A DNA stretch of 32,493 bases, from contig JABUFA010000038.1 of NCBI GenBank assembly GCA_013314755.1, forward strand, positions 1 through 32,493, read 5' to 3'. This DNA comes from Chthonomonadia bacterium. Lineage in GTDB: Bacteria; Armatimonadota; HRBIN16. The position numbers and the translations under genes are program-made. Under the pieces are notes generated by a model. That model did no database searches, was not told the origin of the DNA, and saw only the letters and a list, made by a program, of their open reading frames with translations. Below are positions 15,965-23,559 of the stretch, piece by piece (within the stretch, counting starts at the first letter, position 1; each line of letters opens with the position of its first letter).

Positions 15965-16372
15965 ATGGAACGCAAATACAAGATTCTCGCGGTGGACGAC
16001 GAGCCGCACATTCGCCGTCTGGTGCAGGTCAACCTGGAGAGGCACGGCTACGAGGTGGTTACAGCCGCCGATGGCAAAGACGCGCTGGAGAAGGTCGCCA
16101 GCGAAAAGCCCGACCTGGTGGTGCTGGACGTGATGATGCCGTACATGGACGGTTTCGAGGTATTGCAAACCTTGCGCAAGAACCCCGAAACACGCGACCT
16201 GCCCGTCATCATGCTGACCGCCAAAGCGCAGGATGCGGACGTGTTCCGCGGATGGCAATCGGGTGCAGACCTGTACCTCACCAAGCCGTTTAACCCGATG
16301 GAGCTCATCTCGTTCGTCAAGCGCATCTTCAAGTCCAAAGAGACCGGTGGCGAGAAGCGCTACGAACTATAG
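15965..16372 (+). CDS. Stand-alone response regulator (CheY-like receiver)
   Basis: This 135-residue protein is a single receiver domain with no output domain. The phosphorylation site is D55 in LDVMMP, with the acidic pair D11-D12 (VDDEP), the switch T85 (MLTAKA) and K107 (LTKPF). All are intact, so it should accept phosphate from a histidine kinase. It has an excellent ribosome site (GGAGGAGGAAAGG). No kinase gene is present in the window. Only eleven bases separate it from a small membrane-anchored coiled-coil gene, and one terminator follows both, so the two form a unit. Which process it controls is not shown. Single-domain regulators usually act by protein contact, for example on motility, pili or phosphorelays. 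Confidence 0.93.
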   Translation: MERKYKILAVDDEPHIRRLVQVNLERHGYEVVTAADGKDALEKVASEKPDLVVLDVMMPYMDGFEVLQTLRKNPETRDLPVIMLTAKAQDADVFRGWQSGADLYLTKPFNPMELISFVKRIFKSKETGGEKRYEL

Positions 16373-16383
16373 CGAGGGGCGCA

Positions 16384-16587
16384 ATGGTCAGGAACCGTTT
16401 CGGGCTGTGGATTGGATTGGCAGTTGCCACGCTGGTGGGCATGGGCGTCGCGGCGTACCTTGCCCTGAAGTACGAGCGAACGCAAAGCGAACTGAACCAG
16501 GTTCAGGAGCTGATCGAGCGTTCCCAGGACATCGTCCGGCAACTGGAGGAGGAGCTGGGAAGCCAGACGCCGCTGGGAGCAGGCTAA
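16384..16587 (+). CDS. Small membrane-anchored coiled-coil protein
   Basis: This 67-residue protein has one transmembrane helix (about residues 8-27), followed by a charged heptad-rich segment (about 29-58: YERTQSELNQVQ then IERSQDIVRQLEEEL), which should form a short coiled coil. The ATG has GAGGGG just upstream, and the gene lies eleven bases after the response regulator and before a terminator. This placement argues that it is real despite its size. The coiled coil could be cytoplasmic or periplasmic; the N-terminal Arg residues before the helix suggest N-in, so the coil would face the periplasm. I do not recognise a family. It could tether or report to a partner of the regulator, which is speculation. 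Confidence 0.72.
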   Translation: MVRNRFGLWIGLAVATLVGMGVAAYLALKYERTQSELNQVQELIERSQDIVRQLEEELGSQTPLGAG

Positions 16588-16607
16588 ACGCCTCCGCTTT
16601 TCCCTTT

Positions 16608-16637
16608 ACACAGCCCGATCCCCTCGGGCTGTGTTTG
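16608..16637 (+). terminator. Terminator after the response regulator unit
   Basis: ACACAGCCCGA at 16608-16618 pairs perfectly with TCGGGCTGTGT at 16624-16634 across a five-base loop and is followed by TTGTATT. It lies between two convergent genes (stops at 16587 and 16640) and may also slow transcription of the opposing rhamnosidase gene. Confidence 0.75.
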
Positions 16638-16639
16638 TA

Positions 16640-19600
16640 TTACCGCAAAGTGACTGAGTACACCTGACGTAAGCCCACAGGTCCCAGCAGGCCCGAGGGC
16701 TGAAGCGGAGAGCCTTTCTGCCACAGCCTCCATGTGGTAAAGGTGTAACGCCCGGTAGGGCTGGGGCGCCCCGCCAGCAACCATTCTGGCCACTCGCGAA
16801 GGGTGCCGTCCGCGTTGCGCGAGCTGTCCTCCGGCAGTTCCTCGTCGCCAATCATGCGGTTGACCCACAGGTTGACAACCGTAACCTCTATCCGATTGGA
16901 ACCCGGGCGAAGCATATCCGTCACGTCTATGCGGAACGGCGGCTTCCACAGAATGCCAGCCTGTCTGCCGTTTACTCTAACCGATGCCACCACCTCCACA
17001 CGCCCAAGGTCCAGATAGACGCGCCTGCCTCTTTGGAGCCACTGCGCGGGAACCTGCACCTCTTTGCGATATGTGGCTGTGCCCGAAAAGTAACGGATGC
17101 CAGGGCTGGAATGTTCGCTCCACGAGATGAGCCTCGCGAACGTGGCTTCGGCAGGCGCGCCCCAGCCCGGAGCGAACCTGACACGCCAGGCGCCCTGCAC
17201 AGAGAGTGCCGGGGCGGGTGCAGATACCTTAAAACGCCATCTTCTACCCGCACGGGTAACCAGCACGTAATCGCCGGGCAAACTGGTTTCCGCAAGCAGT
17301 GTACCATCTGAAGCGCGTTGAATGCGCACGGCAGGCGCAGGGTCGGGCAGGGGATACAGCGCAATTGTGTCCGGGTCCGTAGCAGAAGCGGTGTAAACCT
17401 TACCCGCGGCTTCATACTCTACCCGAAGCGTTTTCACCACGCCAAACGCAGGGTCGCCCTCGGAAGCGAGTTCCGCGACAGTGAAGGTCAACTTGCCTGA
17501 ATCCACCATGCGCTGAACCTGGTTGGTCACGTCTTTGGTGCGGGCGGCGTCGCCTTCCGGTCCCCATAACGCTTTGCGTATGCGCAGCGCGGGCTGAGAA
17601 GCCGGCACGAAGAGCACTTCACGCCCGTCACGGGTTACCCGCACTATGGGGTCATCATTGCGTGAAGACGCCCGAAACACCACGAAAAACGCTTCCGCTG
17701 GCTCGAAGTACAGGGGAATCTGCGTGACCTGTCCCGTCTGGCGATACACCGCCAGCGGTTCAATTCTCCCTGTCTCGGGGTGCCAGATTTCGGGGCGTTT
17801 GCCTGCTACTCGGAACGTGCAGACGGCTTTCGCCGGGCGGTCACTGGTGTTCGCCACAAAGTACACATCCGCATTGCCAATCCGTCGGTGCGTGAACTGA
17901 ATCAACGGATGGCTGGCGCTGAAATCTGGAGGCACGCCCAGCGACGCCAGCACCTGCTCCACCGATTTGCCCCGGATAATCTTTCCGCTGTGCCACAGCT
18001 GCTGCGCCAGTTCCCGAACCTCCGTGTCACAGCGTGGGTAACCCGAAAGGCTGGGGGACTTCACCGGAGGCACGTCCCCAATTACCGTAGCCCCAGCCGC
18101 CGCCAGCTGCTGAACCCGCCGCAGGAGACGAGGCGTCATCGTGGGTACGGATGGCAGAACCAGCACGTGATAGCTCATGCCATGCGGCAGGACGAGTCGT
18201 CCGTTTTTGACCTGAAGATGGCGAAGCACCACATCCGCCGGACAGGCGTCGGCACTGTATCCTGCACGCTTGAGAGACGCCGGAGGAATGAAGCTGCGAG
18301 GTGCACCTTCGGGCGCCATGTAAAGCACGTCTACCACCGGCGTGCCCTGCTGAAGCAGATATTGACATCGCGCCAGATAGCGGTGCCATGGGAGCGAAAA
18401 CTCCCACCAGGTCTGCGTGCGCTCATAGTGCAAGCCCCAGGGACCCATGGTCATGCCGGGCACACGGTTCTCCTTCCAGGGCTGAAGGGCGTATCGGTGA
18501 AAAACAAAGCGATTAATCCCCTGACAGAACGCCCAGTCGCCCAGCGTCTTGATGGAGCCCGGATGGTGCAGCCAGCGTTCGGCCGAATCGGCGGTAAAGG
18601 CTTCCGCGCCCACCACGCGCTTGCCGTACACGTGCGCCGCGGATACCATTAGCGGTAGCGTTGTGCCTCCGCCGAATCGTGGAGTCGTCCAGAACTCCGC
18701 CATGGGTTCGTCTGCCTCGCCCGCATAACGCATATCGTCAAACACGCAGTCGCCATAGGCTTCGATGCTCAGGCGCAAGCCATATCGCTTCGCCAGCGTG
18801 CGCAGGTGACGCGCGTAGTTCTCCACCAGCAGGTCGGATATCGTCTGCCGCCAGTCCCACAAAAGGCGCTCGGATACCTCCATGCTGTCCACCACGTATC
18901 CTGCGATGACGGGAAGGTAGGGCAGGGGATCGTATCCCCGGCGGCGGATAAACTCCTGCCGGAAGTTCGGCGTCCAGTTCTGCGAGCCAACCTCCCAGCT
19001 ATCCACGTGCGTTGCCACAAGCGTTTTGCCCGCCAGCGCACCCACGTCCTCAATCAGCTTCTGCATGAAGCCCGCGAAGTGCATCTCGATGCCCTGTTTG
19101 CTCAGTTTATCGCACTCCAGACCGCGCCCGGAAGCAGGAGAAGGAGCGTTGACCGCTCCGGTGGGCGTGTGCCCGATGCGCAGGATGGTCCAGCGTCCGG
19201 GCGGCACCTGCCACCGTAAATACCCATTCTCTTGCATATATGTTGTAAGAAAAACTACATTTTTAGTAGAAATTACAGAATCGTTGGAAACGGCGGGATA
19301 CTCCGCGACAGAACCGAACTCCTGACGCACAAAACCGGCTTTGCCAGCGATGTCGGGGATTCGAAAATCTGCGGGCGTAGGGAAGGCAATCACCGCAACA
19401 TCACGGTAGAAGCCCGCAACAGCAGGAGGCTGGGGCAGAACGCCGTCGAACAGCGCGGGTCCCTCAACCCGCGTCTCCGTCCACACAAGCTTCTGCATGG
19501 CGTGTTCAGGAGGGACCCAGGGACCGCCGCTTCCGCACCAGCCGGCGTCGTTGTTCATGTTGACCTGCAGACCAAGGCGATGTGCCTCAGAAACCACATG

Positions 19601-19885
19601 CTTGAACAGCTCGCGCCACTGAGGGCTGGCAAACGCCACGCCGCCAGCAGGCACGCCCTGGTCAACCTCCATAATCAGCACGCCGCCAATCCCGACGCGG
19701 CGCATCGCCTCGAGGTCAAGGGTGATGCCTTCGCGCGTGATGTTGCCGTTCAGCCAGAACCAGTAAACCCACGGACGCGCCCAGTCTGGTGGGTTTCGGA
19801 ACCCGGCTTCCAGCGTTTGCGCCGTCGAACCGCCGGCAAACACAAAGAGCAGGGCACAAGCAAGCACACAAAGGCTCCGTTTCAT
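16640..19885 (-). CDS. Secreted alpha-L-rhamnosidase-like hydrolase, family GH106
   Basis: This 1081-residue protein matches the GH106 pattern of bacterial alpha-L-rhamnosidases. A signal peptide (MKRSLCVLACALLFVFAGG, cut near residue 22) is followed by the family's hallmark opening FRNPPDWARPWVYWFWLNGN, then a barrel with IGGVLIMEVDQG and the N-M-N-N-DAGW strand. Middle and C-terminal beta-sandwich modules end in a GH2-like galactose-binding fold (about 900-1081, YRKEVQVPAQW and VNLWVNRMIGDE). It should release terminal rhamnose from plant or bacterial polysaccharides outside the cytoplasm. The start has GGGGGGAG four to five bases upstream. An RbsC-type sugar permease ends 42 bases upstream on the same strand, so uptake and release of the sugar may be coexpressed. 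Length is usual for the family. Confidence 0.87.
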   Translation of the reverse strand: MKRSLCVLACALLFVFAGGSTAQTLEAGFRNPPDWARPWVYWFWLNGNITREGITLDLEAMRRVGIGGVLIMEVDQGVPAGGVAFASPQWRELFKHVVSEAHRLGLQVNMNNDAGWCGSGGPWVPPEHAMQKLVWTETRVEGPALFDGVLPQPPAVAGFYRDVAVIAFPTPADFRIPDIAGKAGFVRQEFGSVAEYPAVSNDSVISTKNVVFLTTYMQENGYLRWQVPPGRWTILRIGHTPTGAVNAPSPASGRGLECDKLSKQGIEMHFAGFMQKLIEDVGALAGKTLVATHVDSWEVGSQNWTPNFRQEFIRRRGYDPLPYLPVIAGYVVDSMEVSERLLWDWRQTISDLLVENYARHLRTLAKRYGLRLSIEAYGDCVFDDMRYAGEADEPMAEFWTTPRFGGGTTLPLMVSAAHVYGKRVVGAEAFTADSAERWLHHPGSIKTLGDWAFCQGINRFVFHRYALQPWKENRVPGMTMGPWGLHYERTQTWWEFSLPWHRYLARCQYLLQQGTPVVDVLYMAPEGAPRSFIPPASLKRAGYSADACPADVVLRHLQVKNGRLVLPHGMSYHVLVLPSVPTMTPRLLRRVQQLAAAGATVIGDVPPVKSPSLSGYPRCDTEVRELAQQLWHSGKIIRGKSVEQVLASLGVPPDFSASHPLIQFTHRRIGNADVYFVANTSDRPAKAVCTFRVAGKRPEIWHPETGRIEPLAVYRQTGQVTQIPLYFEPAEAFFVVFRASSRNDDPIVRVTRDGREVLFVPASQPALRIRKALWGPEGDAARTKDVTNQVQRMVDSGKLTFTVAELASEGDPAFGVVKTLRVEYEAAGKVYTASATDPDTIALYPLPDPAPAVRIQRASDGTLLAETSLPGDYVLVTRAGRRWRFKVSAPAPALSVQGAWRVRFAPGWGAPAEATFARLISWSEHSSPGIRYFSGTATYRKEVQVPAQWLQRGRRVYLDLGRVEVVASVRVNGRQAGILWKPPFRIDVTDMLRPGSNRIEVTVVNLWVNRMIGDEELPEDSSRNADGTLREWPEWLLAGRPSPTGRYTFTTWRLWQKGSPLQPSGLLGPVGLRQVYSVTLR

Positions 19886-19927
19886 GACGCTCCCCCCTGA
19901 TGCATAGATAACGTCCGATAAGAAATA

Positions 19928-20926
19928 TTATGTTTTATTATGCCGTCTTTGCCACACGTCCCCCAGCACCGCCAGGAGAATCACCACGCCTTTCACTACT
20001 TTCTGATAAAACGCCGAAACTCCTGCCATCACCAGCCCGTTATCCAGTGCGCCGATTAACACCGCGCCAACCACCGTGCCGCCGACGCCACCGCGCCCGC
20101 CGGCAAGACTCGCCCCGCCAAGCACTACCGCCGCGATGGCGTTCAGCTCGTACATCTCGCCGTATTTCGGGTCGCCCGCGCCCAGCCTCGCCGCCTGCAC
20201 AATGCCGCACAGACCCGCCAGAAATCCCGACAGCATATATACGGCAATCTTTACCTTCGCCACGTCCACGCCCGACAGCCTCGCCGCCTGTTCGTTGCCG
20301 CCAACGGCGTAAACTGAGCGCCCGAAATGCGTGCTTCGCAATAAAATCAAAATGCATAGTGACACTAAAACTGCAATCCATACTGGAATTGGAACGCCCA
20401 GCACTTCGCCACCTGTGCCCCCGCCCAGCCGGTTGAAGGCATCGGGCAGGTTGCCCACCGGCTTGCCATCCGAATAGACGAACGCCGTTCCGCGCGCGAT
20501 AGTCATGGTCGCCAGTGTGACGATAAACGGCGCGATATTCCAGCGGGCAATCAGCCAGCCGTTCCACCAGCCAATGAGCGTGCCCAGCAGACAGGAGACC
20601 ACCACCGCCAGCACTATGCCCGTCGCCAGGTCCGGCTTCGGAACCAGGGTTCGCCCACCCAGCACCAGACCGTTCATCATGAGGTCGGTGCCTATCAGTC
20701 CGCACAGCGCCAGCACCGAACCGACCGAAAGGTCTATGCCCCCGGTGATAATCACCAGCGTCATGCCCACAGCCAGAATGGTGTTGATGGCACTTTGCAG
20801 GAGAATGTTCAGCAGGTTGCGGTGCTCGATGAAGCGGCCGTCGGTGAGTACGGCAAAAAAGACGGTGAGAGCCAGAAGGTACAGAGCGATAGAGTATCTA
20901 CTCACGCGCAGACGGCTCATCGCCAT
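19928..20926 (-). CDS. RbsC-like sugar ABC transporter permease
   Basis: This 332-residue integral membrane protein belongs to the ribose/xylose/rhamnose-type permease family (BPD_transp_2), with about ten helices. Diagnostic segments are GMTLVIITGGIDLSVGS, IAPFIVTLATM, RSVYAVGGNEQAARLSGV and the GGRGGVGGT loop near the end. The permease would form the membrane channel of an importer that also needs an ATPase and a binding protein, and neither is in the window. The start is an ATG at 20926 or 20920, both inside the 3' end of the upstream small gene (overlap 29 or 23 bases). No strong ribosome site precedes it, so translation may depend on the upstream gene. A GH106 gene follows after 42 bases, which suggests rhamnose or another deoxysugar as substrate. 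Confidence 0.9.
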   Translation of the reverse strand: MAMSRLRVSRYSIALYLLALTVFFAVLTDGRFIEHRNLLNILLQSAINTILAVGMTLVIITGGIDLSVGSVLALCGLIGTDLMMNGLVLGGRTLVPKPDLATGIVLAVVVSCLLGTLIGWWNGWLIARWNIAPFIVTLATMTIARGTAFVYSDGKPVGNLPDAFNRLGGGTGGEVLGVPIPVWIAVLVSLCILILLRSTHFGRSVYAVGGNEQAARLSGVDVAKVKIAVYMLSGFLAGLCGIVQAARLGAGDPKYGEMYELNAIAAVVLGGASLAGGRGGVGGTVVGAVLIGALDNGLVMAGVSAFYQKVVKGVVILLAVLGDVWQRRHNKT

Positions 20927-21224
20927 TAGCAGGTATCTCTAGGTTCTTGAAGCGTTCTATTGGCTCCGTCGCAGGCTCTGTTTCAGGCGGGGATGGAACC
21001 TCCACGTCCCGACTGCTGGCGCTAGGCTGTGACGCAGGTTGAGCAGTAGCACCCGTCCTGACCCGCTCTTCCAGTTCCTTCAGCGCCCGCTCCACTTCGT
21101 TTTCGCGCTCTTGCTTCCACTTCTTCAGGTCAGACTCGGCAAGCTCTTCTCGAGCCTTCGCTTCCGCCTCCTCGCGCTCAATACGCTCGTCCATCCGTTC
21201 AAGGTCGGCTTCCAGGTCCTCCAT
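20898..21224 (-). CDS. Small acidic coiled-coil protein resembling PspA helix 4
   Basis: This 108-residue, highly charged protein has an alpha-helical first half (about 1-55) and a Ser/Pro/Thr/Glu-rich disordered second half. Its first 29 residues align without gaps to residues 159-187 of the PspA-like protein encoded three genes upstream, with 15 identical by eye, including DLER and EAEA. This is the region equivalent to helix alpha-4 of PspA/Vipp1. The ATG at 21224 has GAGGTGA at good spacing. A GTG at 21230 is less well placed. The gene lies six bases after the J-like gene, and the downstream permease begins inside it. No family is known to me. It could be a duplicated PspA fragment that modulates assembly. 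Confidence 0.7.
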   Translation of the reverse strand: MEDLEADLERMDERIEREEAEAKAREELAESDLKKWKQERENEVERALKELEERVRTGATAQPASQPSASSRDVEVPSPPETEPATEPIERFKNLEIPANGDEPSARE

Positions 21225-21230
21225 GTTCAC

Positions 21231-21713
21231 TCACCTCACCCCCTCTTCTCCCAGGTCAATCCTGCTGACACGCGCAAAAGTGGGGTCTATCTGCTCGCGT
21301 ATCTTCCTGTACGCCAGCTGAATCTTCTCCTGGATCGACTCAGCGCGTTTGCGTTCTTCAGAGCCCTCCGGGAAACGCGAAGGGTCCGCTCGTTTCATCA
21401 GGTTGTGATAGGTAGTTTCCAGCTGTTCGAGCGTGGCGTCTTCTGGCAAACCGAGCAATCGGTAACACGCCGGCAGGTCAACAGCAGGAGTGTCAGGCTG
21501 GATAGAGACCTCCCCTGCCCTGCTCGGCGAAGCCGGTTGATCGGCAGATGTCACAGGGTCCAGTCTGGGCGGCTCATCACGCAAGCCGCCTCCCGGCTGA
21601 AGAGCCTCTTCCAGCTCGCGTCGCGCCAGTTCCGCTTCCAGGTCGTCCAGCCTTTGCCGGGCGCTTCGGAGGTATGCCTTTGCGATTCGTTTGATGCGCC
21701 GTGTGATTCCCAT
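21231..21713 (-). CDS. Degenerate J-domain-like protein of the PspA operon
   Basis: The 160-residue protein has a basic amphipathic N-terminal helix and a charged coil (1-40), a flexible linker rich in Pro, Ser and Asp (41-80), and a C-terminal J-like domain (about 82-145). The J-like part shows CYRLLGLPEDAT, a helix with a YHNLMKR ending, and a final helix with IQLAYRKIRE, as in DnaJ. The catalytic HPD loop is replaced by DPS (residues 110-112), so stimulation of Hsp70 ATPase is not expected. It starts with a one-base TGATG overlap to the barrel gene, which suggests coupled translation. It may act as a scaffold or adaptor for PspA. Function is inferred only from context. Confidence 0.75.
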   Translation of the reverse strand: MGITRRIKRIAKAYLRSARQRLDDLEAELARRELEEALQPGGGLRDEPPRLDPVTSADQPASPSRAGEVSIQPDTPAVDLPACYRLLGLPEDATLEQLETTYHNLMKRADPSRFPEGSEERKRAESIQEKIQLAYRKIREQIDPTFARVSRIDLGEEGVR

Positions 21714-22591
21714 CAGAAACTCGCCCTCAATTCCAGATTAGCCTGCTCGAAATCGGACTTTCGGAAGACAACCTGCGGGTAAAGCGCGAACCCACCTCCC
21801 ACGTTCTGCTGCACCGATACCATCCAGCGCACCTCACGCGCCCGGACGTTCGTCTCAGCACGTACTACTGGATTCAGCCCCGCTGGTAGCCGCAGCGATG
21901 CTTGTACCATCACAAAATCGGCGTCGGGCAGATCTCCTCGCCTGGCAAGTATGACCTCTCCCTGCCACAAAGTGATGCCTGCCACCTGCCGAACGTCCAT
22001 TCCAAGCAACAGTCCATAGCCCTTGCCCAGATCAGGCTGGTAGTCTTCGCCACGAATAAAGCGAAACGCCGTCTGCCCCATACCCAGGTTGTTACCGTAA
22101 GCCACCGACGCACCGAGCGTGCGCGAACCAAATCGGCAGAACACGCCACCCTGTCTGTCTCTACCGTTGCTGGCGATGGCTATCTCCAGCGCGTTATCTT
22201 TCCACAATCCTACTCGGAGCAAAGCGCCCTTTGCCAGCTCGCGCTCACCCATGCCCTGCCCGAAGGGCATCCACATCTTGCCCAGCTGAGCCTGCCACCC
22301 TCGCCCCTCGTATCTCACGAACGCCTGTTCAATCTCTTCAGGGTCTACCGTGCGGTCGAAGTTCTGCAGCTTCTGGGCGAAGTAGACGCTGAAACGGTTC
22401 TCTCCATACAGCGCCAGATGCGCATCGGAGTACTCCCCGAACTGTGAGTACAACAGCAGGTTGGCGTTGCGGTTGCTGTCCATGCGCATGCGAGCACGAA
22501 TATTGAAGCCGAACTCATACAGCGGTTCTGCCCCTGCCCATGTGCACAGCGCCAACCATCCCGCCAGCAGTAGTGCTGTCAGCCGTTTCAT
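21713..22591 (-). CDS. Outer-membrane beta-barrel (porin-like) protein
   Basis: This 292-residue protein begins with a cleavable signal peptide (MKRLTALLLAGWLALCTWAGA) and then consists of alternating polar and hydrophobic strands typical of a beta-barrel. The segment FVRYEGRGWQAQLGKMWMPFGQG is porin-like. The last residue is Phe in a strand LELRASF, which matches the C-terminal signal recognised by the outer-membrane assembly machinery. It overlaps the PspA stop by one base (TGATG) and the following J-like start in the same way, so the three proteins are probably made in fixed ratio. Channel or sensor activity is not shown. A barrel inside a PspA operon is unusual, because known psp operons encode inner-membrane and cytoplasmic partners. 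Confidence 0.8.
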   Translation of the reverse strand: MKRLTALLLAGWLALCTWAGAEPLYEFGFNIRARMRMDSNRNANLLLYSQFGEYSDAHLALYGENRFSVYFAQKLQNFDRTVDPEEIEQAFVRYEGRGWQAQLGKMWMPFGQGMGERELAKGALLRVGLWKDNALEIAIASNGRDRQGGVFCRFGSRTLGASVAYGNNLGMGQTAFRFIRGEDYQPDLGKGYGLLLGMDVRQVAGITLWQGEVILARRGDLPDADFVMVQASLRLPAGLNPVVRAETNVRAREVRWMVSVQQNVGGGFALYPQVVFRKSDFEQANLELRASF

Positions 22592-23379
22592 CAGGACGCT
22601 GGATTCTCGTTGCTCCCCTTATTGACCTTTGCTTCCAGTTCCTGCAGCTCCTTGTCAATCTCGCTAGTGCTAACCGTTGTCGGTTCGGACGTCTCCGCTT
22701 GTGCAGGAGTGGGTTGAGCTATTCCTAACCGCAACTCCAGCTTTGCCAGCTCTTCCTCCGCCGCCTGATTGGCTGCGTAATCGTCCAGCTGCGCCATGCG
22801 TCCCACCACGCTTTCACGTGCCATTTCGGCGCGTGCCTGCGCTTCCGCTTCGGCGCGGCTGATTTTGTCCTCTACGCGCTCAAGGTCACGGGACACGTCA
22901 TCTACCGACATGCCCTCCAGCGCCTTGTTGATGGAGGATTGAATCTGTGCGCTCTTCCAGCGTGCCTTCTGCGCCAGGATTTCCGCCGTTTTCTGACGTA
23001 CGCGTTCCTCATCGCGCTTGATGGCAATCTTCACCTGCTCTACTACCTCTTCTGCCTGAGCCAGAGCCTGTTTCACCGCCTCCAGCGAGCGCGTATAAGA
23101 GGCTTTCTCCAGCAGAAACTGCTTTGCCAGCTCCCTATCTCCCTTGCGAAGCGCCATCTCGGCACGCCGCTCCAGATCAATGCACGCACGCTCCAGTTTC
23201 TCTGCCTCGCCGCGCAAACGGTTGCGCTCGGTAATCGCCTGCACCGCCCGCTCCTTGTTCCTGAGCAGGTTCTCCTGCAACTCCTCGCGTGCGTGTTCCA
23301 GAATCACCTCGGGGTTCTCTACCTGTCCGAGCAGACTGCTGAACAGAGCGCGGATATATCGGAAAAATCGTTTGAGCAT
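22591..23379 (-). CDS. pspA: PspA/IM30 (Vipp1) family membrane-remodelling protein
   Basis: PspA-family proteins are bacterial ESCRT-III relatives that coat and stabilise stressed inner membrane. The 262-residue protein is almost wholly alpha-helical. It has an amphipathic N-terminal helix (residues 1-20), the conserved GQVENPEVILEHA turn, a long charged hairpin (about 25-145), the AQIQSSINKALEGM turn and a helix-4 region at 159-187 (DLERVEDKI). An acidic, Thr/Ser-rich tail ends in a final predicted helix (about 240-252) that recalls the extra C-terminal helix of Vipp1. A strong promoter precedes it. It is the first gene of a five-gene run with barrel, J-like, mini-helix and permease genes. 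No PspB, PspC or PspF homologue is adjacent, so regulation differs from the enterobacterial system. Confidence 0.92.
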   Translation of the reverse strand: MLKRFFRYIRALFSSLLGQVENPEVILEHAREELQENLLRNKERAVQAITERNRLRGEAEKLERACIDLERRAEMALRKGDRELAKQFLLEKASYTRSLEAVKQALAQAEEVVEQVKIAIKRDEERVRQKTAEILAQKARWKSAQIQSSINKALEGMSVDDVSRDLERVEDKISRAEAEAQARAEMARESVVGRMAQLDDYAANQAAEEELAKLELRLGIAQPTPAQAETSEPTTVSTSEIDKELQELEAKVNKGSNENPAS

Positions 23380-23420
23380 CCGCTACGGCTCACTCCTTTC
23401 GCCCTTGTTTGTTCACAGGT

Positions 23421-23450
23421 ATTATCGCACCAATCGCAGGGCGTTGTCAA
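23421..23450 (-). promoter_or_regulatory. Strong promoter of the pspA operon
   Basis: Read on the minus strand, a consensus TTGACA (23445-23450) and GATAAT (23421-23426) are separated by 18 bases, about 40 bases before the pspA start. The match is to the housekeeping sigma-70 pattern, not to the sigma-54 GG/GC pattern of enterobacterial psp operons. The ribosome site AAAGGAG lies about 13 bases before the ATG. Confidence 0.7.
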
Positions 23451-23510
23451 CCTGCCCCGCGTCTGGATTCCATCTTATTGACCTATCTCGCGGGTACAAA
23501 GTTGCGCCCC

Positions 23511-23545
23511 AAACAAAAAAGCGGGGGGAGGTGCGCTCCCCCCGC
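23511..23545 (-). terminator. Strong intrinsic terminator of the pseudopilin gene
   Basis: A ten-base perfect stem (GCGGGGGGAG at 23521-23530 with CTCCCCCCGC at 23536-23545, five-base loop) is followed on the minus strand by a run of T (23515-23520). It lies 15 bases after the stop of the pseudopilin gene and separates it from the pspA promoter. Confidence 0.92.
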
Positions 23546-23559
23546 CGATGAGTGTGCTG

